Shown: positions 19,201 through 28,947 of the stretch, piece after piece
Layout: each line of letters opens with the position of its first letter
How positions within the stretch are numbered: the first letter of the stretch is position 1
Source of the DNA: Chitinophaga agrisoli
GTDB taxonomy: Bacteria; Bacteroidota; Bacteroidia; Chitinophagales; Chitinophagaceae
Assembly: GCF_008386695.1 (NCBI RefSeq)
Contig: NZ_VUOC01000001.1
Coordinates: 1,721,813-1,785,812 of the forward strand
Direction: 5' to 3'
Length of the DNA: 64,000 bases
Made by a program: the position numbers and the translations under genes
The notes under the pieces: generated by a model
The model's input: the letters and a program-made list of their open reading frames with translations, nothing else
The model's database searches: none
What the model was told of the DNA's origin: nothing

Positions 19201-22200
19201 CTCCCAGCTGGCGGTGCCAGCATGACCTGGAGTGCCGGTCCAACACCCATCACCCTTCCGGCAACCAGCGGTAGCGGTGACCTGGATCAAACCATTTCGG
19301 CAATACCCAGCGGCGAGGTAGTTACCTACACCGTAACAGTGGTAACAGACCCTGCCTACACTGGTGCGCAGATGAAGAACGTGGTAACCGAAAACGCCGT
19401 AACCTCAGATCCTGACCCTGGTAATAACTGTAACCCTTGTGAAGTAGACCTGAACAACAATCCGAAAGCGGACATCGTAACGCAGAAGAAGCTGAAGGAT
19501 CCCTCCCAGACAACTTTTGTACCGGGTGAAGCAGTGGATTATGTGATCACGGTAACAAACAATGGTCCAAGTGATGCAAAAGATGTAAATATTAAGGATA
19601 ACGCGCCTGCCGGTACAACTATCAGTAGCTGGAAGGCAACCGCGGTAAGCGGTGGTGCTAACCCTCCTGCTGGTGCCGGTGTTGGTGACATTGACGAGAT
19701 AATCGCCAACTTCCCGAACGGCGCTGTAGTTACCTATGAAGTAACGGTGCAAACGCCGGCTTCTTTTACCGGTAACTTAACAAACGTGGCGGCAGTGACC
19801 GGCACCACGCCGGATCCTGTGCCAGCCTGCCCGGATTGTTCCGCCGGACCTATTACCCCTGCGCCTAGTGCAGACATTGTAACGCAGAAAAAACTGAAGA
19901 ACCCGGGTCAGACCACTTTTGTTCCTGGTGAAGCAGTAGACTATGTGATCACGGTAACCAACAATGGCCCAAGTGATGCAAAAGATGTAAATATTAAGGA
20001 TAACGCGCCTGCCGGTACAACTATAAGCAGCTGGAAAGCGACGGCTGTAAGCGGTGGTGCTACGCCTCCTGCTGGTGCCGGTGTTGGTAATATTGACGAG
20101 ATAATTGCCAACTTCCCGAACGGTGCAGTGGTTACCTATGAAGTAACGGTGCAAACGCCGGCTTCTTTTACCGGTAACTTAACAAACGTGGCGGCGGTGA
20201 CCAGTACTACACCAGACCCGGTAACTGCCTGTCCGGATTGTTCCGCTGGCCCTGTTACCCCGGTGCCTAGTGCAGATATCGTAGTAGAGAAAAAACTGAA
20301 GAATGCTTCCCAGACAAGCTTTGTTCCTGGTGAAGCGGTAGAGTATGTGATCACGGTAACCAACAATGGCCCAAGTGATGCGCAGAACGTGCGTATTCAG
20401 GATGCGCTGCCCACAGGCGGTACCAGCATGAGCTGGATTGCCGGTGCAACAACCATCACGCCTCCTGCAACCAGCGGTAGTGGCAACTTGGATCAAACTA
20501 TTCCAACACTCCCGAACGGCGAAATAGTTACCTACACCGTAACCGTGGTAACAGACCCGGCCTTTACTGGTGCGCAGATCAAGAATGTGGTAACAAAAAA
20601 TGCCATAACCCCAGACCCTACGCCTGGCAATGACTGTAATCCTTGTGAAGTAGACCTGAACAGCAATCCGAAAGCAAACATCGTAACGCAGAAGAAACTG
20701 AAGAACCCTTCCCAGACCACTTTTGTTCCTGGTGAAGCAGTAGACTATGTGATCACCGTAACCAACAATGGTCCAAGTAACGCAAAAGATGTAAATATTA
20801 AGGATAACGCTCCTGCCGGTACAACCATCAGTAGCTGGAATGCAACCGCAGTAAGCGGTGGTGCTACCCCTCCCAATGGTACCGGTACTGGTAACATTAA
20901 CGAGACAATCGCCAACTTCCCGAACAGTGCCGTGGTAACTTACGAAGTTACCTTACAGACATCGTCTTCCTTTACCGGTAATTTAACGAACGTGGCAGCG
21001 GTGACCAGCACCACACCGGACCCGGTACCTGCCTGCCCGGATTGTTCCGCCGGACCAATCACCGCAGCGCCAAGCGCAGACATTGTAACGCAGAAGAAAC
21101 TGAAGAACCCGGGTCAGACCACTTTTGTTCCTGGTGAAGCAGTAGACTACGTGATCACCGTAACCAACAATGGCGCAAGTGATGCAAAAGATGTAAATAT
21201 TAAGGATAACGCCCCTGCCGGTACAACCATCAGCAGCTGGAAAGCAACCGCGGTAAGCGGTGGTGCTACCCCTCCTAATGGTACCGGTAATGGTAATATT
21301 AATGAGACAATTGCCAACTTCCCGAACGGCGCTGTAGTTACCTACGAAGTAACGGTGCAAACGCCGGCTTCTTTTACCGGTAACTTAACAAACGTGGCAG
21401 CGGTAACCAGCACCACACCAGACCCGGTACCTGCCTGTCCGGACTGTGCGGCTGATCCTATCACCCCTGCGCCTAGTGCAGATATCGTAACGCAGAAAAA
21501 ACTGAAGAACCCGGGTCAGACCACTTTTGTTCCTGGTGAAGCAGTGGATTATGTGATCACGGTAACCAACAATGGTCCAAGTGATGCGAAAGATGTAAAT
21601 ATTAAGGATAACGCGCCCGCCGGTACAACCATCAGCACCTGGAAAGCAACCGCAGTAAGCGGTGGTGCTACGCCTCCTAATGGTACCGGTAATGGTAACA
21701 TCAACGAAACGATCGCTAACTTCCCGAATGGCGCTGTAGTAACCTACGAAGTAACGGTACAAACGCCGGCTTCTTTTACAGGTACCTTAACCAATATTGC
21801 AGCGGTGACCACCACCACACCAGATCCGGTAACACCTTGTCCGGATTGTGCGGCGCCTGGTATCCCTGCAGCACCGGAAGCAGATATCGTAACAGAAAAG
21901 AAACTGAAGAACCCTTCCCAGACCACTTTTGTTCCAGGTGAAGCGGTAGACTATGTGATCACAGTAACCAACAATGGTCCTAGTGATGCAAAAGATGTAA
22001 ATATTAAGGATAACGCTCCTGCCGGTACAACCATCAGTTCCTGGAAGGCAACCGCGGTAAGCGGTGGTGCTACCCCTCCCAATGGTACCGGTAATGGTAA
22101 CATTAACGAGACAATCGCCAACTTTCCGAACGGTGCCATAGTAACTTATGAAGTTACTTTACAGACATCGTCTTCCTTTACAGGTAACTTAACAAACGTG

Positions 22201-25200
22201 GCGGCTGTGACCAGCACCACGCCCGATCCGGTACCTGCCTGCCCGGATTGTGCTGCCGGACCTACCCCCGCAGCACCCAGCGCAGACATTGTAACGCAGA
22301 AGAAACTGAAGGATCCTTCCCAGACAACCTTTGTACCGGGTGGATCAGTGGACTATGTGATTACAGTAACCAACAATGGTCCTAGTGATGCGAAAGATGT
22401 AAATATTAAGGATAACGCTCCCGCTGGTACAACTATCAGCACCTGGAAAGCAACCGCGGTAAGCGGTGGTGCTACCCCTCCTAATGGTACCGGTAATGGC
22501 GACATTAATGAGACGATTGCCAACTTCCCGAATGGTGCAGTAGTGACTTACGAGGTAACGGTGCAGATACCGGCTTCCTTCACCGCTAATTTAACGAACG
22601 TGGCGGCTGTGACCAGCACCACGCCGGACCCGGTAGTTACCTGCCCGGGTTGTTCCGCCGGACCTATCACCCCTGCGCCTAGTGCGGACATCGTAACACA
22701 GAAGAAACTGAAAGATCCTTCCCAGACAACCTTTGTACCGGGTGGATCAGTGGACTATGTGATTACAGTAACCAACAATGGTCCTAGTGATGCGGAAGAT
22801 GTAAATATTAAGGATAACGCTCCCGCTGGTACAACTATCAGCAGCTGGAAAGCAATCGCGGTAAGCGGTGGTGCTACACCTCCTAATGGTACCGGTACTG
22901 GTAACATTGACGAGACAATCGCCAACTTCCCGAACGGTGCAGTAGTGACTTACGAGGTAACGGTACAGATACCCGCGTCATTCACCACTAACTTAACAAA
23001 CGTGGCAGCGGTGACCAGCACCACACCAGACCCGGTACCTGCCTGTCCGGACTGTGCGGCTGATCCTATCACCCCTGCGCCTAGTGCAGATATCGTAACG
23101 CAGAAAAAACTCAAGAACCCGGGTCAGACCACTTTTGTTCCTGGTGAAGCAGTGGACTATGTGATCACGGTAACCAACAATGGCCTAAGTGATGCGAAAG
23201 ATGTAAATATTAAGGATAACGCGCCCGCCGGTACAACCATCAGCACCTGGAAAGCAACCGCAGTAAGCGGTGGTGCTACGCCTCCTAATGGTACCGGTAA
23301 TGGTAACATCAACGAAACGATCGCTAACTTCCCGAATGGCGCTGTAGTAACCTACGAGGTAACGGTACAAACACCGGCTTCCTTTACAGGTACTTTAACC
23401 AATATTGCAGCAGTGACCAGCACCACACCAGATCCGGTAACACCTTGTCCGGATTGTGCGGCGCCTGGTATCCCTGCAGCACCGGAAGCAGACATCGTAA
23501 CGCAGAAGAAACTGAAAAACCCTTCTCAGACCACTTTTGTTGCTGGTGAAGCAGTAGACTATGTGATCACGGTAACCAACAATGGTCCTAGTGATGCAAA
23601 AGATGTAAATATTAAGGATAACGCTCCTGCCGGTACAACTATCAGTAGCTGGAAAGCAACCGCGGTAAGCGGTGGCGCTACCCCTCCTAATGGTACCGGT
23701 AATGGTAACATTAACGAGATAATTGCCAGCTTCCCGAACGGTGCCGTAGTAACTTATGAAGTTACCTTACAGACATCGTCTTCCTTTACCGGTAACTTAA
23801 CAAACGTGGCAGCGGTGACCAGCACCACACCGGACCCGGTACCAGCCTGCCCGGATTGTTCCGCCGGACCAATCACTGCAGTGACCAACGCAGACATCGT
23901 AACACAGAAGAAACTGAAGAATCCTTCCCAGACAACCTTTGTGCCGGGTAGCTCAGTAGACTATGTGATCACGGTAACCAACAATGGTCCTAGTGATGCG
24001 AAAGATGTAAATATTAAGGATAACGCTCCCGCCGGTACAACTATCAGTACCTGGAAAGCAACCGCGGTAAGCGGTGGTGCTACCCCTCCTAATGGTACCG
24101 GTACTGGTAACATTGACGAGACAATCGCCAACTTCCCGAACGGTGCAGTAGTAACTTACGAGGTAACAGTGCAAATACCGGCTTCCTTTACCGGTAACTT
24201 AACGAACGTAGCCGCGGTGACCAGCACCACACCGGACCCTGTGCCTGCCTGCCCGGATTGTTCCGCCGGACCTATCCAGCCTGGTGCAAGCGCAGATATT
24301 GTAACAGTAAAGAAACTGAAAAACCCCGCTCAGGTAAACTTTGTTCCTGGCGAAGCGGTTAACTATGTGATCACCGTGACCAACAATGGTCCAAGTGACG
24401 CGAAGGATGTAACTATTAAAGACGTTGCGCCTGCCGGTACAACCATCAGTAGCTGGAAAGCAACCGCAGTAAGCGGTGGTGCTACACCTCCTAATGGAAC
24501 CGGTAATGGCAATATTAATGAGACGATTGCCAACTTCCCGAATGCTGCCGTAGTAACCTACGAAGTAACCATACAAACACCGGCCTCATTCACCGGTACC
24601 TTAACCAACATTGCGGCAGTGACCAGCACCACATCAGACCCGGTAACACCTTGTCCGGATTGTGCGGCGCCTGGTATCCCTGCAGCACCGGAAGCAGACA
24701 TCGTAACAGAGAAAAAACTGAAGAACCCCGCTCAAACCACTTTTGTGCCGGGTGAAACAGTAGACTATGTGATCACTGTAACGAACCATGGTCCTAGTGA
24801 TGCGAAAGATGTAAATATTAAGGATAACGCTCCCACGGGTACAACTATCAGCAGCTGGAAAGCAACCGCAGTAAGTGGTGGTGCTACTCCTCCTAATGGT
24901 ACCGGTACTGGTAACATTAACGAAACGATCGCCAGCTTCCCGAACGGTGCAGTAGTGACCTATGAGGTAACGGTAAAAATACCATCTTCATTCACCGCTA
25001 ACTTAACAAACGTGGCAGCTGTGACCAGCACCACACCGGACCCGGTACCTGCCTGCCCGGATTGCGCTGCCGGACCTATCACCCCAGCACCCAGCGCAGA
25101 CATCGTAACGCAGAAGAAACTGAAGAATCCGGGTCAGACCACGTTTGTTCCTGGTGAAGCAGTAGACTATGTGATCACGGTAACCAACAATGGTTCAAGT

Positions 25201-28200
25201 GATGCGAAGGATGTAAATATTAAAGACGTTGCGCCTGCCGGTACAACCATCAGTAGTTGGAAAGCAACCGCGGTAAGCGGTGGTGCTACACCTCTTAATG
25301 GAACCGGTAATGGTAACATTGATGAAACGATCGCCAACTTCCCGAACGGTGCCGTAGTTACCTACGAAGTAACCGTACAAACACCGGCTTCATTCACCGG
25401 TACCTTAACCAACATTGCAGCAGTGACCAGCACCACCCCAGACCCGGTAACACCCTGTCCGGATTGTGCGGCGCCTGGTATCCCTGCAGCACCTGAGGCA
25501 GACATCGTAACAGAGAAAAAACTGAAAGATCCGGCGCAAACAAAATTTGTACCTGGAGAAGCAGTGGTGTACGTGATCACGGTGACCAACCATGGTCCAA
25601 GCGATGCGAAAGACGTGAATGTTAAAGACGTTGCGCCTGCCGGTACAATCATCAGTTCCTGGAAAGCAACTGCGATAAGCGGTGGTGCTACACCTCCTAA
25701 TGCTACTGGAAACGGTAACATTAACGAAACAATCGCCAGCTTCCCGAACGGTGCAATAGTAGCCTATGAGGTAACGGTACAAACACCGGCTTCCTTCACG
25801 GGCGCCTTAACTAACATCGCGGCAGTGACCAGCACTACGCCAGACCCGGTAACACCTTGCCCGGATTGTGCGGCGCCTGGTATCCCTGCAGTAGGTGTTG
25901 CAGACATCGAGATCGTAAAAGCCCTTAAAGATCCGTCTCAAACCAGCTTCACACCCGGCGACCCTGTTACATACACCATCACCGTTACCAACCACGGTCC
26001 CAGTGATGCGCAGAATGTACGGGTACAGGATGCCATCCCCACTGGCGGTACCGGCATGAGCTGGGATGCAACAGAAACCGGCGGCGTAGCCCTCCCGGCC
26101 CTGCACGGCCTCAGCGCCCTTAACCAGGTAATACCCACCATCCCCAACGGCGGTGTGGTAACCTACACAGTAACAGTAACCACAGACCCGGCTTATACCG
26201 GCGCTCAGATGGTGAACAAAGCAGCAGAGACCAGCGATACGGAAGATCCAAACGGCGGCGATCCTTGTACTACTTGCGAAGTGCCCCTGGATGCCAAACC
26301 AAGCGCGGATGTGCAGATAGTGAAAACACTGAAGAACACCACACAGCTCAACTACCAGCCTGGTGCGCCAGTAGAGTATACCATCACGGTAACTAACCAC
26401 GGCCCCAGCGATGCGAAGAATGTACATATTCAGGATGCCCTGCCCACAGGCGCTAAGAGCATGACCTGGTCAGTAGTGGAAACAAGAGGTACGGTACCGG
26501 GATTGGTACGCAGCGGTAACGCGAGCCTGGATCAAACCATCGCTAACTTACCGGACAATGCGATCCTTACCTACTCCGTAACAATGCAAACAGATCCGGC
26601 CTATACCGGTACATTGAAGAACATAGCCACAGAAACCAGTACGACGCCGGATCCCAACAGCAATAATCCTTGTACTACTTGTGACGCTTCAGTAACGCCC
26701 AAGCCCAGCGCAGATATCGTGACCGTGAAAAAGTTGAAGAACGCTGCACAGACCACCTTCAACCCGGGCGATGATATAGAATACCTGATCACCGTTACCA
26801 ATAACGGTCCCAGCGATGCGAAGAATGTCCGTATCCAGGATGCCCTGCCCGCAGGTGCTAAGAGCATGAGCTGGTCAGCTACTCAAACCGGTGGCGCAAC
26901 CGTACCTGCATCAGGCGGCACCACGCCGCTGGATCAGACGATCGCTACTTTCCCGAACAGAGCAGTAGTAACATATAATATAACAATGACCACAGATCCA
27001 GCCTTCACCGGCAGCCAGATCATCAACGTGGCAAAAGAAGAAAGTGAAACGGAAGATCCGAACGGCGACGATCCTTGTACCACTTGTCAAACGCCGCTGC
27101 AATCAGTAGTAAGCGCAGATATCGTAACTGTGAAGAAACTGAAGAACGCCGGCCAGACCACTTTCAAACCAGGAGAAGCGGTAGACTATGTGATCACCGT
27201 TACCAACAACGGTCCTAGCAACGCGAAGAATGTGCGCATACAGGATGCCCTCCCGGTTGGCGCCAGCAGCATGAGCTGGACAGTTACCAGCAACCCTGCC
27301 ATCGCGCTTCCCGCTAAAAGCGGCAACGGTAGCCTGGATCAGACCATCGCTGCCATGCCAGATGGCGCAGTTGTTACATACGAAGTAAGCGTGAAAACGC
27401 CTTCTTCTTTCACTGGCAACCTGGTGAACGTAGCAACAGAGACGAGCGAAACGCCGGATCCTAACGGCACTACGCCTTGCGCAGCTTGTTCGGTAAATAC
27501 GCCGGCAGCGCCCAGCGCGGATCTCGTAACGGTGAAAACAACTAAAACGGCTGGTAAAACGGTGTTCTCACCGGGTGAGGCAGTAGTATACACCATCACC
27601 GTAACCAACAATGGTCCTAGTGATGCGAAGAATGTAAGCGTGGCGGATAACGCCCCTGCAGGTACTACCATCACACAATGGACAGCCAGTGTAACACCGG
27701 CTACCGTAAACCTGCCGAACCAGAGCGGTACAGGCAACCTGAACGAGACCATTGCCAGCCTGCCAGATGGGGCAATAGTAACCTACGAGGTAACCGTGCA
27801 AACGCCGCCTACCTTCAGCGGTACATTAAGCAACACCGCTGTGGTAAGCAGCACTACGCCAGACCCTGTATCAGGTTGTACAGCTTGTGTAACTACACCG
27901 CTTAAGAATGTGCCAGGTGCGGATATCGTAACAGTAAAAGCACTGAAGAACCCTGCACAGACCAGCTTTAAACCAGGCGATGCAGTAGTATACATCATCA
28001 CCGTAACCAACAACGGCCCAAGCGATGCGGCTAATGTGAGCATTGCAGACAAAGCGCCGGATGGTACTACCATCAGCGAATGGAAAGGCAGCGCTACAGG
28101 TCTTACGCTGATCAACACCCAGGGCAACGGAGACCTCAACGAAACGATCGCTAACATGCCTGACGGCGCAGTGATCACTTACGAGGTAACCGTACAAACG

Positions 28201-28866
28201 CCCATCACATTTAAAGATGACCTGGTGAACACCGCTGTAGTGAACAGCACCACGCCAGACCCTGTATCCGGTTGCCCGGCTTGTACGGCGCCCGCTGTGC
28301 CTGTACAGATCGTACCGCCGGTAGCTGTTGATGATGCTGCAGAGACAAAAGCCAACAATGAAGTGACCGTACCGGTACTGGATAATGACAACCCGGGTGA
28401 GGGCGGCGGAAGCCCCATCGTTCCCACCACCGTGGAAGTAGTAGACCAGCCCAAACACGGTACCGTTAAAGTGAACGCAGACGGTTCAGTAAACTACACG
28501 CCGGATGCCGGTTATGTAGGCGCAGACTCCGTAACCTACAGGGTACAGGATGAAGGCGGTAACTGGAGCAATGTGGCCACCGTACGGATCAACGTAATAT
28601 CCAACGACCTGGATATACCCAATGTAATAACACCGAATGGAGATGGTAACAACGATAAGTTTGTGATCAAAGGACTGGAAAGATATCAGCAGAATGAGAT
28701 CGTCATCTTTAACCGCTGGAACAACATGATCTTCAGAAGCAAGAACTACCAGAACGATTGGGATGGACGCGGCCTCAACGCAGGTACTTACTTCTATACG
28801 CTGAAAGTACTGGACGGGAATGGCCAATGGCAAACGCGTAATGGCTTCATTACCCTGATGCGATAA
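16249..28866 (+). CDS. Giant DUF11-repeat surface protein with type IX secretion (CHU_C, type B) C-terminal domain
   Basis: A 4205-residue secreted protein, probably a surface adhesin or stalk; its ligand is unknown. I start at the ATG at 16249 because it gives a clean signal peptide (MNRFYKTTFTYCITLLCLLA...SSYAEG); the frame opens at 16201. A unique N-terminal region (about 25-530) is followed by one degenerate DUF11 unit (about 530-676) and 25 full DUF11 units (about 677-4021), each starting with (A)DIVT.KK and ending with a CxxC (CPDC, CTTC, CNPC). An Ig/cadherin-like domain (about 4022-4115, PVLDNDNPGEGG) and a gliding-motility C-terminal domain (about 4119-4205, IPNVITPNGDGNND...GTYFYTLKVLD) finish it. 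The latter is the type IX sorting signal that attaches or releases cargo at the surface. PorP/SprF and OmpA-family genes follow, as usual for such cargo. Confidence 0.93.
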   Translation: MNRFYKTTFTYCITLLCLLAGFSSYAEGSKDLYPTGATGQRAWLMCTSMPGATTWPFTALGTHFVYANVGEKVQAASSGQNVGAGRIRLTAPDGTVYNSANDDVGKIPNRAGELAGPTPNPGGYTPFSRTVGAGQAGIWKVEFIPTGDINANADNGGTIDATANWTQPADKNAIAAWDISVRNTANTAFITGRVYANVLNMYVTDGRYYGKIYVQTNDGYLYRVQNNGIAGIGFLAFVNNKGITNGTTDAALPAYKSANNTNSGTIKDPREPDGATSITQKMFYNLPNTDLPTSSVLPGGGITWLKMPATLPTISSISIDGVEGTANQVSSKGAYIKFNASQAGTFRVTLVGPPGFVTRKITGSAAAGPNSVFWDGKDGAGSRPGLGTASVVAHIQLQGGEVHFPLIDVEANASGMIIQQMDAAGTTVITDKVFWDDADLPVISGQIASSPITNGNDGTGISSSTNGHKWGKASTPPSASEFGNARIMDTWTYVLGNEETKTTSLVIQEADLQVLSITPSTTTIPVGQPLTYDVVVVNNGPSDVVGAPFKFVTPDGFVVNAADVTFTTSCATPHGGTIDGSGDYNATLDLPNGCIITYHVKGKADPSLAGTNIKNDIEASIMRPNDVTDPDATNPVATQLPTDPHVECLNGNTPPTRANEHCNNIAYPIAVAVTPVADIVTVKTTQTPGQTKYVPGGIVTYIITVTNNGANDASNVHIVDNAPAGCNITEWTLTSTGAPVPFSTPITGTGNLDMTVGTFPNGGQLTYVVKMKTPSNATTNLVNTATVTTPTSDPDPTCPACASTLTPDPQADIVTVKSSAVTEITPGGADVVYTITVTNNGPSDAKNVRVQDALPAGALSMGWSASSAITLPANSGSGNLDQTIPVLPNGGVVTYTVTVKTDPAFTGAHLVNTATESATTPDPDSGTPCTTCDVTIPVVPKADVTVVKSATVTEFTPGGANVEYTITVTNHGPSVARNVRIQDALPAGGASMTWSAGPTPITLPATSGSGDLDQTISAIPSGEVVTYTVTVVTDPAYTGAQMKNVVTENAVTSDPDPGNNCNPCEVDLNNNPKADIVTQKKLKDPSQTTFVPGEAVDYVITVTNNGPSDAKDVNIKDNAPAGTTISSWKATAVSGGANPPAGAGVGDIDEIIANFPNGAVVTYEVTVQTPASFTGNLTNVAAVTGTTPDPVPACPDCSAGPITPAPSADIVTQKKLKNPGQTTFVPGEAVDYVITVTNNGPSDAKDVNIKDNAPAGTTISSWKATAVSGGATPPAGAGVGNIDEIIANFPNGAVVTYEVTVQTPASFTGNLTNVAAVTSTTPDPVTACPDCSAGPVTPVPSADIVVEKKLKNASQTSFVPGEAVEYVITVTNNGPSDAQNVRIQDALPTGGTSMSWIAGATTITPPATSGSGNLDQTIPTLPNGEIVTYTVTVVTDPAFTGAQIKNVVTKNAITPDPTPGNDCNPCEVDLNSNPKANIVTQKKLKNPSQTTFVPGEAVDYVITVTNNGPSNAKDVNIKDNAPAGTTISSWNATAVSGGATPPNGTGTGNINETIANFPNSAVVTYEVTLQTSSSFTGNLTNVAAVTSTTPDPVPACPDCSAGPITAAPSADIVTQKKLKNPGQTTFVPGEAVDYVITVTNNGASDAKDVNIKDNAPAGTTISSWKATAVSGGATPPNGTGNGNINETIANFPNGAVVTYEVTVQTPASFTGNLTNVAAVTSTTPDPVPACPDCAADPITPAPSADIVTQKKLKNPGQTTFVPGEAVDYVITVTNNGPSDAKDVNIKDNAPAGTTISTWKATAVSGGATPPNGTGNGNINETIANFPNGAVVTYEVTVQTPASFTGTLTNIAAVTTTTPDPVTPCPDCAAPGIPAAPEADIVTEKKLKNPSQTTFVPGEAVDYVITVTNNGPSDAKDVNIKDNAPAGTTISSWKATAVSGGATPPNGTGNGNINETIANFPNGAIVTYEVTLQTSSSFTGNLTNVAAVTSTTPDPVPACPDCAAGPTPAAPSADIVTQKKLKDPSQTTFVPGGSVDYVITVTNNGPSDAKDVNIKDNAPAGTTISTWKATAVSGGATPPNGTGNGDINETIANFPNGAVVTYEVTVQIPASFTANLTNVAAVTSTTPDPVVTCPGCSAGPITPAPSADIVTQKKLKDPSQTTFVPGGSVDYVITVTNNGPSDAEDVNIKDNAPAGTTISSWKAIAVSGGATPPNGTGTGNIDETIANFPNGAVVTYEVTVQIPASFTTNLTNVAAVTSTTPDPVPACPDCAADPITPAPSADIVTQKKLKNPGQTTFVPGEAVDYVITVTNNGLSDAKDVNIKDNAPAGTTISTWKATAVSGGATPPNGTGNGNINETIANFPNGAVVTYEVTVQTPASFTGTLTNIAAVTSTTPDPVTPCPDCAAPGIPAAPEADIVTQKKLKNPSQTTFVAGEAVDYVITVTNNGPSDAKDVNIKDNAPAGTTISSWKATAVSGGATPPNGTGNGNINEIIASFPNGAVVTYEVTLQTSSSFTGNLTNVAAVTSTTPDPVPACPDCSAGPITAVTNADIVTQKKLKNPSQTTFVPGSSVDYVITVTNNGPSDAKDVNIKDNAPAGTTISTWKATAVSGGATPPNGTGTGNIDETIANFPNGAVVTYEVTVQIPASFTGNLTNVAAVTSTTPDPVPACPDCSAGPIQPGASADIVTVKKLKNPAQVNFVPGEAVNYVITVTNNGPSDAKDVTIKDVAPAGTTISSWKATAVSGGATPPNGTGNGNINETIANFPNAAVVTYEVTIQTPASFTGTLTNIAAVTSTTSDPVTPCPDCAAPGIPAAPEADIVTEKKLKNPAQTTFVPGETVDYVITVTNHGPSDAKDVNIKDNAPTGTTISSWKATAVSGGATPPNGTGTGNINETIASFPNGAVVTYEVTVKIPSSFTANLTNVAAVTSTTPDPVPACPDCAAGPITPAPSADIVTQKKLKNPGQTTFVPGEAVDYVITVTNNGSSDAKDVNIKDVAPAGTTISSWKATAVSGGATPLNGTGNGNIDETIANFPNGAVVTYEVTVQTPASFTGTLTNIAAVTSTTPDPVTPCPDCAAPGIPAAPEADIVTEKKLKDPAQTKFVPGEAVVYVITVTNHGPSDAKDVNVKDVAPAGTIISSWKATAISGGATPPNATGNGNINETIASFPNGAIVAYEVTVQTPASFTGALTNIAAVTSTTPDPVTPCPDCAAPGIPAVGVADIEIVKALKDPSQTSFTPGDPVTYTITVTNHGPSDAQNVRVQDAIPTGGTGMSWDATETGGVALPALHGLSALNQVIPTIPNGGVVTYTVTVTTDPAYTGAQMVNKAAETSDTEDPNGGDPCTTCEVPLDAKPSADVQIVKTLKNTTQLNYQPGAPVEYTITVTNHGPSDAKNVHIQDALPTGAKSMTWSVVETRGTVPGLVRSGNASLDQTIANLPDNAILTYSVTMQTDPAYTGTLKNIATETSTTPDPNSNNPCTTCDASVTPKPSADIVTVKKLKNAAQTTFNPGDDIEYLITVTNNGPSDAKNVRIQDALPAGAKSMSWSATQTGGATVPASGGTTPLDQTIATFPNRAVVTYNITMTTDPAFTGSQIINVAKEESETEDPNGDDPCTTCQTPLQSVVSADIVTVKKLKNAGQTTFKPGEAVDYVITVTNNGPSNAKNVRIQDALPVGASSMSWTVTSNPAIALPAKSGNGSLDQTIAAMPDGAVVTYEVSVKTPSSFTGNLVNVATETSETPDPNGTTPCAACSVNTPAAPSADLVTVKTTKTAGKTVFSPGEAVVYTITVTNNGPSDAKNVSVADNAPAGTTITQWTASVTPATVNLPNQSGTGNLNETIASLPDGAIVTYEVTVQTPPTFSGTLSNTAVVSSTTPDPVSGCTACVTTPLKNVPGADIVTVKALKNPAQTSFKPGDAVVYIITVTNNGPSDAANVSIADKAPDGTTISEWKGSATGLTLINTQGNGDLNETIANMPDGAVITYEVTVQTPITFKDDLVNTAVVNSTTPDPVSGCPACTAPAVPVQIVPPVAVDDAAETKANNEVTVPVLDNDNPGEGGGSPIVPTTVEVVDQPKHGTVKVNADGSVNYTPDAGYVGADSVTYRVQDEGGNWSNVATVRINVISNDLDIPNVITPNGDGNNDKFVIKGLERYQQNEIVIFNRWNNMIFRSKNYQNDWDGRGLNAGTYFYTLKVLDGNGQWQTRNGFITLMR
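18277..28310 (+). repeat. 25 tandem DUF11-coding repeats, about 402 bp each
   Basis: Units begin at 18277, 18679, 19072, 19468 and then every 402 bp exactly (19870, 20272, 20674 ... 25498, 25900), then 26305, 26710, 27115, 27517 and 27919. Sixteen consecutive units (19468-25899) are exactly 402 bp and differ mostly by silent or conservative changes, so they arose by recent expansion. Outer units are more diverged. A 1608-bp (four-unit) higher-order copy is also visible, for example 21423 onward against 23031 onward. The array is coding throughout. Confidence 0.95.
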
Positions 28867-28878
28867 TTAAAAACACAC

Positions 28879-28911
28879 AAAGGGCTGCCGGAGGCAAGCC
28901 GGCAGCCCTTT
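28879..28911. terminator. Strong hairpin after the giant gene
   Basis: A 13-bp perfect stem (AAAGGGCTGCCGG / CCGGCAGCCCTTT) with a 7-nt loop, 12 nt after the stop codon. On the plus strand it is followed by A residues, not T, so it may be an mRNA 3' stabiliser or processing site that sets the ratio between the giant gene and the downstream porP-like gene. Confidence 0.55.
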
Positions 28912-28947
28912 AAAAAAACAGTCCTCTTAACTAGCAAAAAATTAATT

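Noticed and set aside
19405-25782. Regularly spaced antisense open frames of about 125 codons across the DUF11 array
   Set aside because: They recur once per 402-bp unit as shadows of the sense frame, are rich in Arg, Cys and Tyr, and lack promoters or family features.
18277-28310. Periodic repeats that might be read as a CRISPR or satellite array
   Set aside because: Units are 402 bp, continuous and fully coding in one frame, without spacers.
28879-28911. Hairpin after the giant gene as a classical rho-independent terminator of the plus strand
   Set aside because: It is followed by A residues on the plus strand; kept only as a hairpin of uncertain role.
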